From Pseudofabraea citricarpa (taxonomy: Eukaryota; Ascomycota; Leotiomycetes; Helotiales; Dermateaceae): 64,000 bases of DNA. The stretch is from contig JAPWGK010000007.1 of the NCBI GenBank assembly GCA_029641185.1, positions 620,001 through 684,000 on the forward strand, read 5' to 3'. This document shows, one piece after another, positions 33,769 to 44,703 of this stretch (its first letter is position 1; the number at the start of each line of letters is the position of its first letter). A model generated the notes under the pieces. That model worked only from the letters and a program-made list of their open reading frames with translations. It made no database searches and was not told the DNA's origin. Both the position numbers and the translations under genes were made by a program.

Positions 33769-36700
33769 TGTGGTCGGTATAAAGGGCGGCAGCGGTTGAA
33801 GAGACTTCGTCCTACATTGACCAGCACATCTGCATTAGCTGATCGGAATGCGTCGAACTCTCTGCAGGACTGAGGGGAAGCTGCAGGATTTTGAATTGAA
33901 GAGGGGGGGAGAGTCGTGGCCAGCCAGTGTCGTGGGCCAGCTGCAGCAGTAAGCCGCGGGTGGTGGTGGTGCGGAGCGAATGGAACGATGCTGTGCTGTG
34001 TGTGTGCTGTGATCTGCTTGCTTGTTGCTGGAGCTTCCCAGTGTTCCCAGTGTTTCCCAGCCCTCAGGTCCAAGGTCCAAGGTCCAAGGTCCACGGTCCT
34101 AGTCAGGAACGGGCGGAAGGGGTGTGAGTTTGGCCAGTACGAGATCAGCACGAGTAGTGGGCGTTGCCGAACCTTGTTTGCCTCCCAGACGCGATCAGAG
34201 CGGTTGAACGATGGGAAAGTCGGATGGATACAGGGCAGAGACGGGACTGCACGTTGTGGGAGGTAAGGAGAGTGGGTGAGTTGGGTTGAGTGAGTGACTG
34301 AGTGAGTGGTGCTAAGGAGAGGAGAAGAGAGGAGAGGAGGGGGAAAAAGGTTAAAAGAACGAATTATTATTAACAAGGTGGATGGGATGGATGGATGGTA
34401 TTATTGGCATCTGCCAAACTGGGCGCAACGGGCATTTATTGAATTCGGGTACAGACTCCAGATTCCAGACCAGAGTAGGTGTAGGGTAAGTCTTCTACGG
34501 TAAGTCGTAGTGTAGTAGTGTATTATTATTGCTATTCATTCGACAAGCCAATGCCAACCAACCAGCCATCCAACCAACCAACCCACTTCTCCCCCGTTCT
34601 TGAACAATCTTGACCGCCTGTCAGCAGTCGCAGCCACCTTACAGACATGGCGCATTTGACTTTGCTTCAATCGCCTTACATTGTGCAATTGTGACAAGCC
34701 ATCGCTGGCATCGCCATCGCAGCCAAACATACTATACCCTACCATACATGAAGCACTGCACGGCACCACAACTCTCTCTGCACTGAGTCTGCAGATTGCC
34801 TCCTCCATACCCATACCCATACCAATACCCATACCCAGCTCTCAACACGACAAGCCAAGATTGCGATGAGCCTCTCACTCCGACTCTGAGCTTTAGCCGT
34901 GGTGGTGACCAAGGGTTCGTCCGAGCCTCTCATTAGACTGGCGAAGGGTCGAGGCGTTCTATACATGGCGCAACTATAGCTCAGGGGTAAGACCTCAAGA
35001 AAGAAAGAAAGAAAACGCTGCCACTGACACTAACCAGCAATCCACAGCTTCAAGATCCAAAACCCAACTGCCTCCCCCTTCGACGGATCCTCTTGTCAAA
35101 CACAAATACGAAGACTCCGCCTGCCTCGCTCCCGTCTGAACCAAACTCTAGAATGTTTCACCATGTACATTTTCAACAGCCTCGCCCGCGCTCAGACCGG
35201 GCCTTGGAGGACTTTCATCCGAAAGAAGGCTGATCAACGTCTTCTCTGCGCGACAAGCAAAGTGTGATAGTGATAAGAGAGCGCCATCGTGAGGAGTCAC
35301 CACTTTACCCGGGTTCATAAGAAGAGAGCTTACTCCACCACCTCCGGCCAACTCTGCACATCTCCTCCAACACCACAATCCGCAATCCGCTCAGACGTTC
35401 AATATGTCGGATCAGTTGAAGAATCTTCATCACCGAAGGGACCGTTCAGCGCCAGGTCGTCACCATGGTTGAGCCTGATCACGGTTGCTATATTTCTTAG
35501 AGTTATCAAGACACCCGGAGAGGTTAAGAGAACATCAAACTCATACGACCTAAGAATACCCGGTCGTCACCCAAACCTCCCGTTGAAGTTCAAGTACCAG
35601 TGGATCTATCCTGATATCTGAAGAGATATCTCCGAGCAAGTGTCGGGTCGGCATGGCAACATGGTCGACAATCGGCTCTCTTCACCTTCGTTTTTGGTCT
35701 TTGACTTGAACAAGATAGATGTCAAGTGAGCTTTGAAGACGAGTGATTTCACACGAGAAAGATCAGAATAGACAATCAGAGTCACTTGCGTCATCAGGAT
35801 GTATTCACGATCCCTCAGGATGAGAGATCATTTCCCGGGACATATCGCCTGACTGGAAGCAAATACACATCGGTAAGGAGCCAGGACTCATCTGGTCGGA
35901 AAGCATAGGACCCGAGTCGGGGATGATTTTACATGTCCAGCAAGAGCCATCTCTATTATTCAGGACAGATGATGGTGTCTGGTCCACAAACTAAAGCACC
36001 TCAGCTCACTCGTGGGCACCAACCTCGGCTCACAGTCGTATAGAACCAGGCAGAGTTTCGAAGTGAAAACATGGACTACAAGAGCCTGCTATGCTAATCA
36101 ACCTCCTTGGTCCGACTTCAAACAATTCGCAGAATCACGTCTATCCGCTTTACTTGGTGATGCAATTGGTGATGGGACTGATGGGATAGACAACACCAAC
36201 ACCAACGGCAAAGCAACACCACGTCGACTTCAACCCAACCATACTCTATTGGATCGCAATTTTAAGGCTGAAGATATTTGTGGAAATAGTGGCTGTTCTA
36301 GAGCCTTTTGGGCCCTGCCACCCCTGAAGCGACCCAGTATTGGAGCCAGATTGGGCCTGGCCCCGCGCTTTTAGCAGCTAGAAACAGGCTTTCCCGTTAT
36401 CTTAGATCTTAGCACCCACTCACTCACTTCATCCACTTCATCCACTTTCATTCACCTCCTCGACAAACTCTCGCTCGCTCACTCACTCACTTACTCACTC
36501 TTGCCCTGCACTTCAGCACATCGCACGCGACCATCTCTCTCTCTGCATTTGCCTTTTCCGCCCTTCAAAGCTTCACCCGAACACAAGCATCGCTTTCCCC
36601 ACCGTCTGCCCGAACCCGCATCAATAATTAATTTAATCTCAGATCGCGCGGCTATCGAATCCCTCTAGAACAGACAGGGGAGGAAGGGAGGGGCCCTAAT

Positions 36701-36942
36701 TTGACCGCGTATTCCCTGCTACTTTGAAGCATCTGGTCCTCAGACCGACGACGACGAATCTGAGAATTTTGCACTTACTTTCTTCGTCTCTCAAACTCCT
36801 TGTGGTTTCGAAAAGTCAATCCGTACTCTGGAAGCAACGACTGATCGCTTTGAACTTACATTACAGAAAGAGATTGAGCTGCTGGGCTGATCGACAATCT
36901 CGCGTCGTCTTCGCGCTCAGCAGAAATTGGCCGAGGTAAATC
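33769..36942. other. Gene-free stretch, 3.2 kb
   Basis: Between two divergent genes. Frames up to 120 codons exist (36012-36374 +) but lack codon bias, domains or splice support. Holds a CCATAC repeat (listed) and CT-rich leaders near 36410-36560 before the AIG1-like gene. Confidence 0.4.
34805..34836. repeat. (CCATAC)n repeat
   Basis: Five near-identical 6-bp units. Confidence 0.75.
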
Positions 36943-37887
36943 ATGGCCGCCAGGTTTTCGAGAGCATTCAAGTTTGGTGATCAGCTTTGGGATCCAAGTC
37001 ACAGATTTGAGACATCGTGGTTACTGCCACCGTGGGTTCTCTTCGCTGTGAGAGCAACAATTGTACGCCGCCAGAACCTATACCCTCTCTGCAAGGCTAA
37101 CAATTATCGCAGTCTTTATATGCATTCGTTGTACTACTGTTCATAATTGGCTGGGAGTATACCAGACCTGCGTATGGCGGAGCAGTTGGTGTGAGGCTTT
37201 CGTTCTCGTACTTCACAGGTAATCCAAGTGTCAGACCCCGAATCTTCTTATTACTAACAAGAGATTACAGTTTTGTGTTATTGGGGATTAGCTTCGTACT
37301 TCTGCGTCGCCGCAATTCATACCTTCTCGTATGCGCTCCATGGCGGAACTCCCCTCCTCAACCGCTTCCCGCGACCTCTCCAAGCTTTACATTACCTTTT
37401 CTATACCACGATCATAACGTTTCCCTTCCTCGTTACTATCGTTTATTGGGGAGTGCTCTATAGTGGACCCTGGTTTCCACTGCAATTCAATGCCTGGTCC
37501 AACATCTCTGAACATGCAATGAACTCTGGATTTGCACTTTTCGAGATCACCATGACAAGAATTAACCCTCCACCGTGGATCCATCTCCTGTGGCTGGTCC
37601 TCATCCTATGCTGCTATCTCGGATTGGCATACCTGACACACTATACCAAGGGAGTTTACGTCTACAGCTTTTTGGATCCTTCGAATGGCCACAAGGGACG
37701 AGTGGTGGGCTATGTCTTTGGTATCGCAGTCGCCATCATCATCATCTTCAGTATCGTCAAGGGACTCGTGTACCTCCGCAAGATGATCACCGAGAAGAAG
37801 ATGGGCAAGACAGGCAAATTCTACGGCGGTAGACAACTCGGCCAGGCCGAGATCGAGCTGGAGACACAACGTGTGTGGGAGAAGTGA
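36943..37887 (+). CDS. FAR-17a/AIG1-like integral membrane protein
   Basis: Three exons: 36943-37062, 37113-37218 and 37271-37887; 280 aa. Six hydrophobic segments, visible for example as SLYAFVVLLFIIGWEY, YWGLASYFCVAAIHTF, FYTTIITFPFLVTIVYWGV, WIHLLWLVLILCCYLGLAYL and VFGIAVAIIIIFSIV. The sequence NISEHAMNSGFALFE has the conserved N and H found in the AIG1/ADTRP family, in which human ADTRP and AIG1 hydrolyse fatty-acid esters of hydroxy fatty acids through a Thr/His pair. Whether the fungal member does the same is unknown. The charged C-terminus (KKMGKTGKFYGG) is probably cytosolic. Both introns are about 50 bp with clear acceptors. Confidence 0.85.
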
Positions 37888-38675
37888 GTGCTGATCTATT
37901 GTATTTTTGTATGATTGCATGTGGGTACGTGGGAATGTGGGGTGCATTTTGGGTTACTCGAGCATGGAGTTGGATGGCTATCCATTGGTTGCTTCGCGGT
38001 GTTGCGAAGTCTTAATATACCCTATCCTGTCCGTTCTTGGCGATCTACCTAATAATATCTTAATACCTACCACCTCCTCTGTAGAAGACTTGAGGTATGT
38101 GTATCATATGGATGTCTGGAGGAAAAGTCACGAGTTGATATTCGAATCTGTTCATATTGACATATCCCGGACACACTCGTTGCTATCTATCCCTTACTCT
38201 TCGAGAGCCTCTGCTTGGCATCCTTCTATCTTATCAAGCTGTAACGTACCTTAGCATCACAGCTGGGATCCTTTATGATATTCAAGAGTGCTATGGTGGT
38301 ACCTACCCGTGCGTCTCCTAAGAAACCAGCTATCCATCCATCAGTCCGAGGTGGTGAGTGATTCTTGTATCTCCAATCTCTACTTGCTTCAATAATTATC
38401 TCGGGGGATCTTAAAATTCTTCGTGGGAGAGGCGAGAGCTTGGGTGGGAAGATTTGGCAGTTAATCAAGGTTGATATCGTACGGCATTTGAATAAATAGA
38501 ACCGATGGGAGATGTTGCTTGTGTTAGGGACTCTCTATCGCTCTCTCTCTCCTTCATAGGTATAGCTAGTTAGGTAGCCTGTTTAACAGAAGGATCTCGT
38601 CGCTTTTTAGATTTGGATTTGGATTTCGAGTTGCTCGCCTAGTCTTTTTCTTCTTCTTGTTTCTCCTTGCATTTG

Positions 38676-38700
38676 TTTTGTTTTGTTTTGTTTTGTTTTG
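38676..38700. repeat. (TTTTG)5 microsatellite
   Basis: Five perfect units. Confidence 0.9.
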
Positions 38701-40057
38701 TAGAAAATGCTTGACTGGCAGATTAACTGACTTGGGCGCCGCCTTGGGTATGTATACTGGATCCTTTCTACCTGAACTCCTTATCATTGTCGTGGTTATT
38801 CTTGAGTCGCTCTTCTCTCCTGGGGATATCATGTTCTCCCTCTTTTTATCTTCCGTGCGCCTTGATTTGAGTATCCTTCCTTCTTGCCCAGATACCAACC
38901 GGCGATGATCATACTTGGCAGAATAGAAACCCTCCCATATCTACTTCATTCTTCTTCCTCGGCTCTCTCCTACTCCTCCACTCTACCATCGAAGCTTAAA
39001 CCCGTGCTTCTTTCTCGTCGTTTCATCTCATCTCATCTCATCACCTCTCGTCTCGTCTCGTCACAGCACCTCCTCGTAGCCCTCTTCTCTTCTCATACAC
39101 CCTCCCTCTCCCATGTCCTCCTCCGGCTCCGCCTGCTCCATAAAAGCAACCAAACCCCACACCGCAGCAAGAGCGTAAGAGCGAGCGGTAAGAAATAGAT
39201 AACGGCTAGTACTCCGAGGAGCCACGGAGGCGCTGGGAGGAGGTCCAGCACGTAAGTAGTGAAGGGTTTGGGGGATGGTGGGTGGTCCATGGGTTAGGTG
39301 TATTAGGAGTTGGGATTTGGGATCTGGGATGGGGATTAATATTAGGTAGTTTGTGTACAGGATATTATTATATTGTGCTGTAAAGATGATATCGCTCGGT
39401 GCCTTGGTGGATAAGTGCTTGGCGCTGACTGCTGACGCTTGGCAGCTTTTTTCTCTCTCTCTCTCCAGATTCTCAGCAAGCGGGATAGATGTTATAGAGA
39501 TTCCTCTTTTTAAGTTCAAGGTTTGTAGTGTAATGTTGTAAATGTATACATTTTACTTAAACGTATCATGCCTTTTTGGTTAATATCGTTGTTGATACAC
39601 GGCTGGTGCTCATCAGAGAGGCAGTCACAGCAGTGCCAGCTACCTCTCCAGCCACCTTATACCAGACGATGGCACCCATTGCGCTGGTACTGTTATAATA
39701 AGCTCTTAAACACCGTGGCTGTAATCATACCTAAATGAAGCAGATGGCCACATGATATGTGGATGTGATTTGCTCCACAATTCGACCCTGACCGAAAACC
39801 CCAATAATGCATGCATACATACTGAGGCTCCAATAGTTTCCAGGCTGCAAAAGGGCGGATCAAGCTTCGTCCACAAAGGTTCCAGTAATTCAACGACTTG
39901 GGATTCGCACTGAGCGTCTTAAGCAACACGTGCTCTCGCCTCCTTTTTCGACCTCGGCTACTACTTTTGATGCTGGGCCTATGGAATACTTAGTACGTTG
40001 TAAGAAATAAGTGAGGCGGCTGACTTATCCGGCGCCAGTCTTGGGACTTCCAAGCAC

Positions 40058-40800
40058 TTAGTAGGGCAAGGGCCGTGTATATGTATGCACACTTCTTACC
40101 AAAATCTGCGACCCTGTCTGCGAGTAAGCTGCCTTTTCTGCTACCACTCCACTTGCAACAAGCAGCCACTTCTGGCATATCGCCTTACATCCTTCAAAGA
40201 AAGAGATCCAAGTCTGGAACGGTTGGCCCGTCGTTACAAAGTAGATTAGCTGACCCAAGAGCAATAGTATCCGTTCTTTTCTTTTGGGGTGGGCGCCATT
40301 TGGATCTGAGCGTGGCATTTCATGACTTGACACCACACCTTCACTCGACTTACTCTTGATCTGAATCGTGCCACCAGGGCGCAAAAGTCTGCATTCGTAT
40401 GGTCTGACGTTCAGATTCGTATTCAGAAGCAGACTGCTCACACTCGTGTCATAGTAGATAACTCTTTGCCTGTGGATATACGGAACCGCCCTCTGTAGTT
40501 TGCAATGCCCATTTCAATCTCTCTCGTATTGGAGGCAGCGATGCGGCATTTTGCAAATTGTCTGCTACTGCTACTAAGCCACTAGGCATCATCTCGAGCA
40601 AGAGACCGTGCTGTTGTTTCCGTTTTGATCTGGCGATCCGACAATCCAACAACAGTGGTCCAAGACTTTAAGGATCTGCTCCTCACCATCGACACCTAGT
40701 AGCTGTTTCTCTCTCAAGGCCTTGTAAAGTTTCTTCTTCTCGAAACCGAGCCCTGGAGGTTCTTCGTTTGCTTTTATAGGAATAATCTGCTATAATTCAA
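40058..40800 (-). pseudogene. Decayed gene of unknown family
   Basis: Three minus-strand frame pieces with protein-like composition follow one another without a common frame. The first (about 40795-40589) reads PPGLGFEKKKLYKALREKQL and EEQILKVLDHCCWIV, then stops. The second, in another frame (to 40449), reads HGLLLEMMPSGLVAVADNLQ and PPIRERLKWALQTTEGGSV. The third (40441-40058) contains PFQTWISFFEGCKAICQKWL. The first two pieces overlap, so a single-base frameshift is the simplest explanation, though a missed intron cannot be excluded. The family is not recognised. Confidence 0.35.
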
Positions 40801-41638
40801 TCTTGTCTTAATTTTAGACAGTTAACTTTCGAAATCTTTCAAAACTTATAATGACTCCTCATTGAAGTAACATCTGTGCGATATGTGTAAAATTTGTTCT
40901 AACGCCCTCCTCGACTTAGAGAACTCCTATATCTACTGGCCCTGTCTCAGAGCAACCTTTGCGCCTTACTTATAAAGGAACTTCTCTCATCTCATAGGGA
41001 ATATTTACCATTTCTCACGGTGCTGTGACGGGTCTAAAAGGCGTTTGAGTAGTATTTGCTAAGGCTCTACTTAATGCCGGTGTGTCCTTCGCTAGCTGTT
41101 ATATCTCCTTCATCTACAACATCTTTAGTATCGCTTTATCCTAGTAATAGGAGCACCTAGAGTCTACTGGCTATTCTACCGCGACATGACCCCAAGTTAG
41201 ACTATGCCAAATCAAGCCGTGTCAAGAACAAAGTTGTCAAGGTTCGAGTTCGGCGATATACTCTCACTTCGTTGTCAGGCCTCGGCCCGCACCGAAGGTT
41301 CCAAAGAACACCGAACCCAGAGGAGATAGCACCGCTACGTATAGATTCGTTCTAGGCAGAACCCTATCTTTAATAGTAAGAAACAAACCACTTAGCGTGA
41401 GACCTCTCTAATTTCTCGTATCACCAAAGTCCTAGCCTATTGTATTATGGCGAGCCATCTGTAAAACTCGCCGAAATCTCTAGTAGATAAAGGAAAAGCC
41501 AGAAAGATTGGGCGAGAAACGATAAGCGATGGCCTCCAGCGAATCTCCAGGTCCCGCACAGTCAGCGATGAAAACGAAGGTCCACAAACGCGTCGAGGGA
41601 ACAATTGCAGCCGGCGGAAAGATACAATACGGCCAACG

Positions 41639-42086
41639 ATGGATTTTGGCAACAATGATGCTTTGATGAAACTGGATGGTTACGAAGACCAGATGGAGCT
41701 TCTAAGTGTTCAGGATCGAATGGCTCAACTGAAACTTGGTTGGGAAGAGCAAGGCAAGATTAAGGGATACGTCGAAAATAACACGAGTTTAACAAATGGC
41801 ACCCTCTGCAATTTGTGTGGTGACTCAGTTCGTTGGTGTGGAAACTGCAAGAAGTGTGTACGGGCTGCATGTCGTCGCTGGCTTGATGATTCTGCCAGGT
41901 GAGCCAGCAGATGTGGAGCCCGTCGACAAGTATCTGAAAATTTTCTGTCTTCGGCACCAAAATCAAGATCGCATTGCGAAGAGCCAATTCTGCTGCCATA
42001 CTATTGCATCCTTCCAATATGCGCTCATCTGTAACTTGGGCAGTGGGAACCAAACCCCATCGTTATCCCGCTATTGGATGTCTTGA
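41639..42086 (+). CDS. Possible small Cys-rich (zinc-finger-like) protein
   Basis: Tentative two-exon model: 41639-41855 and 41899-42086; 134 aa. The first exon codes an acidic helical start (ALMKLDGYEDQMELLSVQDR) and then CNLCGDSVRWCGNCKKC, a C-x2-C-x6-C-x2-C-x2-C cluster able to bind zinc. A 43-bp intron (GTGTAC..CCAG) would continue into DKYLKIFCLRHQNQDR. Without splicing the frame ends 12 codons after the cluster. A separate open frame of 43 codons starts just upstream at 41530. It may equally be a relic. Family not recognised. Confidence 0.3.
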
Positions 42087-42255
42087 GTTTTTGGTGCAAC
42101 ACGAAGCTATACGCTTCGCTAGCATTGTTTGCATTACACCCGGCATAAGTTAGCAGAGAAGCATCCTTTGACATGGTGCTTCCGTCGCGTAATTGACACC
42201 ACGATTTGCCAGGATAACACGAGGAGTAGAGGAGTCTAATCCATCTTTGGCGACC

Positions 42256-43812
42256 TCAATTCGCAAAGATCCTCAACTTACAGTCCACACCTCCCGTGGC
42301 GATAACGCAACGAATCTGCATATCAGGGACGCTTACTCCAGCCCCCTTGCTTTTCGGGGTTCCATTGCTTTCGCCGTTTTGCTCCTCAGCAGTACCACTA
42401 GGAAGTGCAGGTGCATTCTTGATAATTCCAGGAGCCCACCTCAGGCAGGTGACAAAGCGTTCGTGCACATCGTCAAGTGCCTTGACGCATTTGCCATCTT
42501 GGCTTAGGTCCCAGCACCGTAGCGTCTTGTCATCCGACACCGAAAAGAGGTATTTGCCGCCGGGGTGAAAAGCGAGCGCCCGCACCCAATTATCATGCCC
42601 TACTAGTGTCATGAGGCAAGTCCCGCGAGCGTCCCAGAGTTTGATAGTTTTATCTCGCGAACCGGTCGCCATAAACTCTGCCGTACTACTTGCAGGTGGG
42701 GCTTTCTTCAGTCCGGCCAAGGGTGCAAAATACTGGTACGAGGCCGGTGGAGCAAGTGCGCAGCATTCGATAAAGTGGTTGTGACCCATCATTGTTATCA
42801 GCTTGTTTTCTGGATTCGATACGGAGATATCCCATAACCGACCAGTCATGTCATCTCCTGCCGTGAAAAGGAATCGTCCGTCAGAAGAAGAGCAAATATC
42901 ACGTACCCAGCCGGTGTGGCCTTGTAGTGTTTTCACGCAATAGCCAGTGTTGACATCCCATATCTTCAAGGTTGTATCTCTGCTTGCGCTAACAAGTAAG
43001 TTTCCGCCAACAGCTCCAGAAGGAATGAAACGGACGGCGCTAACGCTGTGATCATGGCCTGGTAAAGTACGAATATTCTTGTACTGATCTGCTGGATCCC
43101 ACAGCTTGATAGTCAGATCGGAGCTACAGGACGCCAGAAGGATACCACCTCTTGGGCCGCCATAGTCGACATCCAGTACTGCTCTCGTGTGACCTTTGAT
43201 CGTCTTTTCCAATTCGCCGAGTTCCCAGTCCCATATTTTGATAGTATAATCATCGGAGCCGGAGGCTATAGAAGAGAAAATTGGATGGAAAGCAACGGAG
43301 TTTATAGTATTTCGGTGGGATTCTAGGGTATGTCGAGCCGATTTGGGGAGCCAGGAAGCGGGATCTTGATTGCGCTTGGAGAGGGAGGTAGGTGTTGCGT
43401 TATCGAGCTCAGATTGTAGTGCCCCGTTTCGGGACTCAAGGTCCATTATCTGTGATAGAATGCCAGTTAGACGTTACTGTGACGCCGGTAGCCAGGTTGA
43501 GTAAACGGAATAGAGAATCGGTAAACATGCCTTTTTCTGTAAACGGACAATGCCTGTCCATTTCTTCTCCAGTAATGTTTCGTATTTTTTCGCTACAGCT
43601 GCATCGAACACATCTTCCCCAAGGTTCAGCTCTGCCCTGAGGGCCGCAGCAGTGTTTGAGAGGTTATTCGCCGACAAGTATGCTATAATCGACTTGTGCC
43701 TAGGAACACAGTATCAGCTTCGATCTGGATCTCATCGCTGTTCCTCATCCACCATGGCATATACGCACAGCTCCTCAGCTTGCCGATTTGATAACATAGA
43801 CGTGGGGCTCAT
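42256..43812 (-). CDS. PAC1: Nuclear distribution protein PAC1 (LIS1/NudF)
   Basis: Three exons: 43812-43769, 43699-43531, 43449-42256; 468 aa. Regulator of cytoplasmic dynein, needed for nuclear migration in hyphae. LisH motif at the start ([14 protein letters not shown], with ALRAELNLG), a short coiled coil ([19 protein letters not shown]), then seven WD40 repeats (for example [42 protein letters not shown]). The second intron begins with GC (AAAAAG-GCATGT) and ends ATCACAG, a GC-AG intron; removing it joins LQKK to IMDLES exactly as in the family. The frame stays open upstream of the ATG for about 57 codons; a GTACCC..TTACAG intron would link it to an ATG at 44020 and lengthen the N-terminus. 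I kept the start that matches known family length. Confidence 0.95.
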
Positions 43813-44424
43813 GCTGGGGATCTCGTTATGGCGGTAGCGTTCCAGATATCCAGGGGCGATTTCGACGGGCGAGAGAGGGCATACGCTTGAAGCACCCTTT
43901 CCCGAATCGTAGTCTTCTTTGCGACGATGGCCGTCGCTGTAAGTGAAGTTGTCAATCGAGAGCGTAGAGAGGGTACATAAATGTAGTTGACATCAACGAA
44001 GGGTGCCCTAATGAAGACATGGTTGGGTGCATGGATATTTATTCAGTGTACACACGCTAAGCCCAAACAGTACTAGTGATATCCTGGCCCTGGCTCCAAC
44101 TTCGACATACAACTATATTAGGTACGGTTGAGAACGAGTGTATTGCAAATTCTATGCTGAGTTGAGTACGAAACTCCCATGTATATCTATCTAGAACCCT
44201 TGCTAGATCCTACCATGTCACCCGCCACTTATGTATTATCGTCCCTGAAGCCCTCCAACGGAAAAAGAAAACCCCCCTTCCACCCCAACAACAACGACGA
44301 CTTAACCAAACCCGAAACGAAACAAAACAAAACAAAAACACAATAGAGGAACAAGCTGAAATCCAATAAATGGTCCTTCCCTGATCAACGCTGCCGCCCT
44401 TTGAGGACTCGTCCCCGCTGCTCC
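43813..44424. other. Intergenic region upstream of PAC1
   Basis: 612 bp between two tandem minus-strand genes. It holds the PAC1 leader (with the possible 5' exon described there) and the 3' UTR of the Cys-rich gene. Confidence 0.4.
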
Positions 44425-44703
44425 CTAGTTATGGAAATCTTCTGTGCACGAGTATTCCATGTAACCATTTTTACAACCATTTTGTGTGCAGCGGGTGAGT
44501 TTCTTGCCCGTTCCTTGACAATCATTGCAATTCTTGTTGGGATCGCTCTTCTTGGCTCCGCCGTTGCAATTCGAACCCGGACAGTTCTTAGCGGTAGGCT
44601 TCATGTAGTAACCACCATAGGTGCCGTGGCAAATGCTACAAGGTGTTCTTCTTATCCTATTGTTCTTCGTTTGTCCGCAGTCGGGGCAAGTTGCAGCAGC
44701 CAT
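44425..44703 (-). CDS. 92-aa Cys-rich protein with DnaJ-like zinc motifs
   Basis: Single exon, 92 aa, start context AACAATGGC. Twelve cysteines, most in C-x2-C or C-x4-C pairs: CPDC, CSICHG, CPGSNC, CNDCQGTG, and CTQNGC, plus one near the end. CNDCQGTG matches the C-x2-C-x-G-x-G repeat of the DnaJ zinc-finger domain, and CSICHGTYGG resembles it, so the whole chain could be a free-standing DnaJ-type zinc domain with no J domain. No signal peptide. Comparable small proteins in plants help thiol and redox chaperoning, but no fungal role can be read from this sequence. Neighbours give no clue. Confidence 0.75.
   Translation of the reverse strand: MAAATCPDCGQTKNNRIRRTPCSICHGTYGGYYMKPTAKNCPGSNCNGGAKKSDPNKNCNDCQGTGKKLTRCTQNGCKNGYMEYSCTEDFHN

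Larger units (their letters stand above)
37888..42255. other. Gene-poor stretch, 4.4 kb
   Basis: Between the AIG1-like gene and PAC1. Contains a TTTTG repeat, a decayed gene and a possible small zinc-finger gene (listed separately). The stretch 40800-41430 is full of stops in every frame and may be old mobile DNA, but no end repeats are visible. Confidence 0.4.

Noticed and set aside
34967..35060. tRNA-like D arm (TATAGCTCAGGGGTAAGA) at 34976
   Set aside because: No matching acceptor 3' strand and no T arm downstream.
36012..36374. 120-codon plus-strand frame
   Set aside because: No domain or splice partner; overlaps nothing but has no support.
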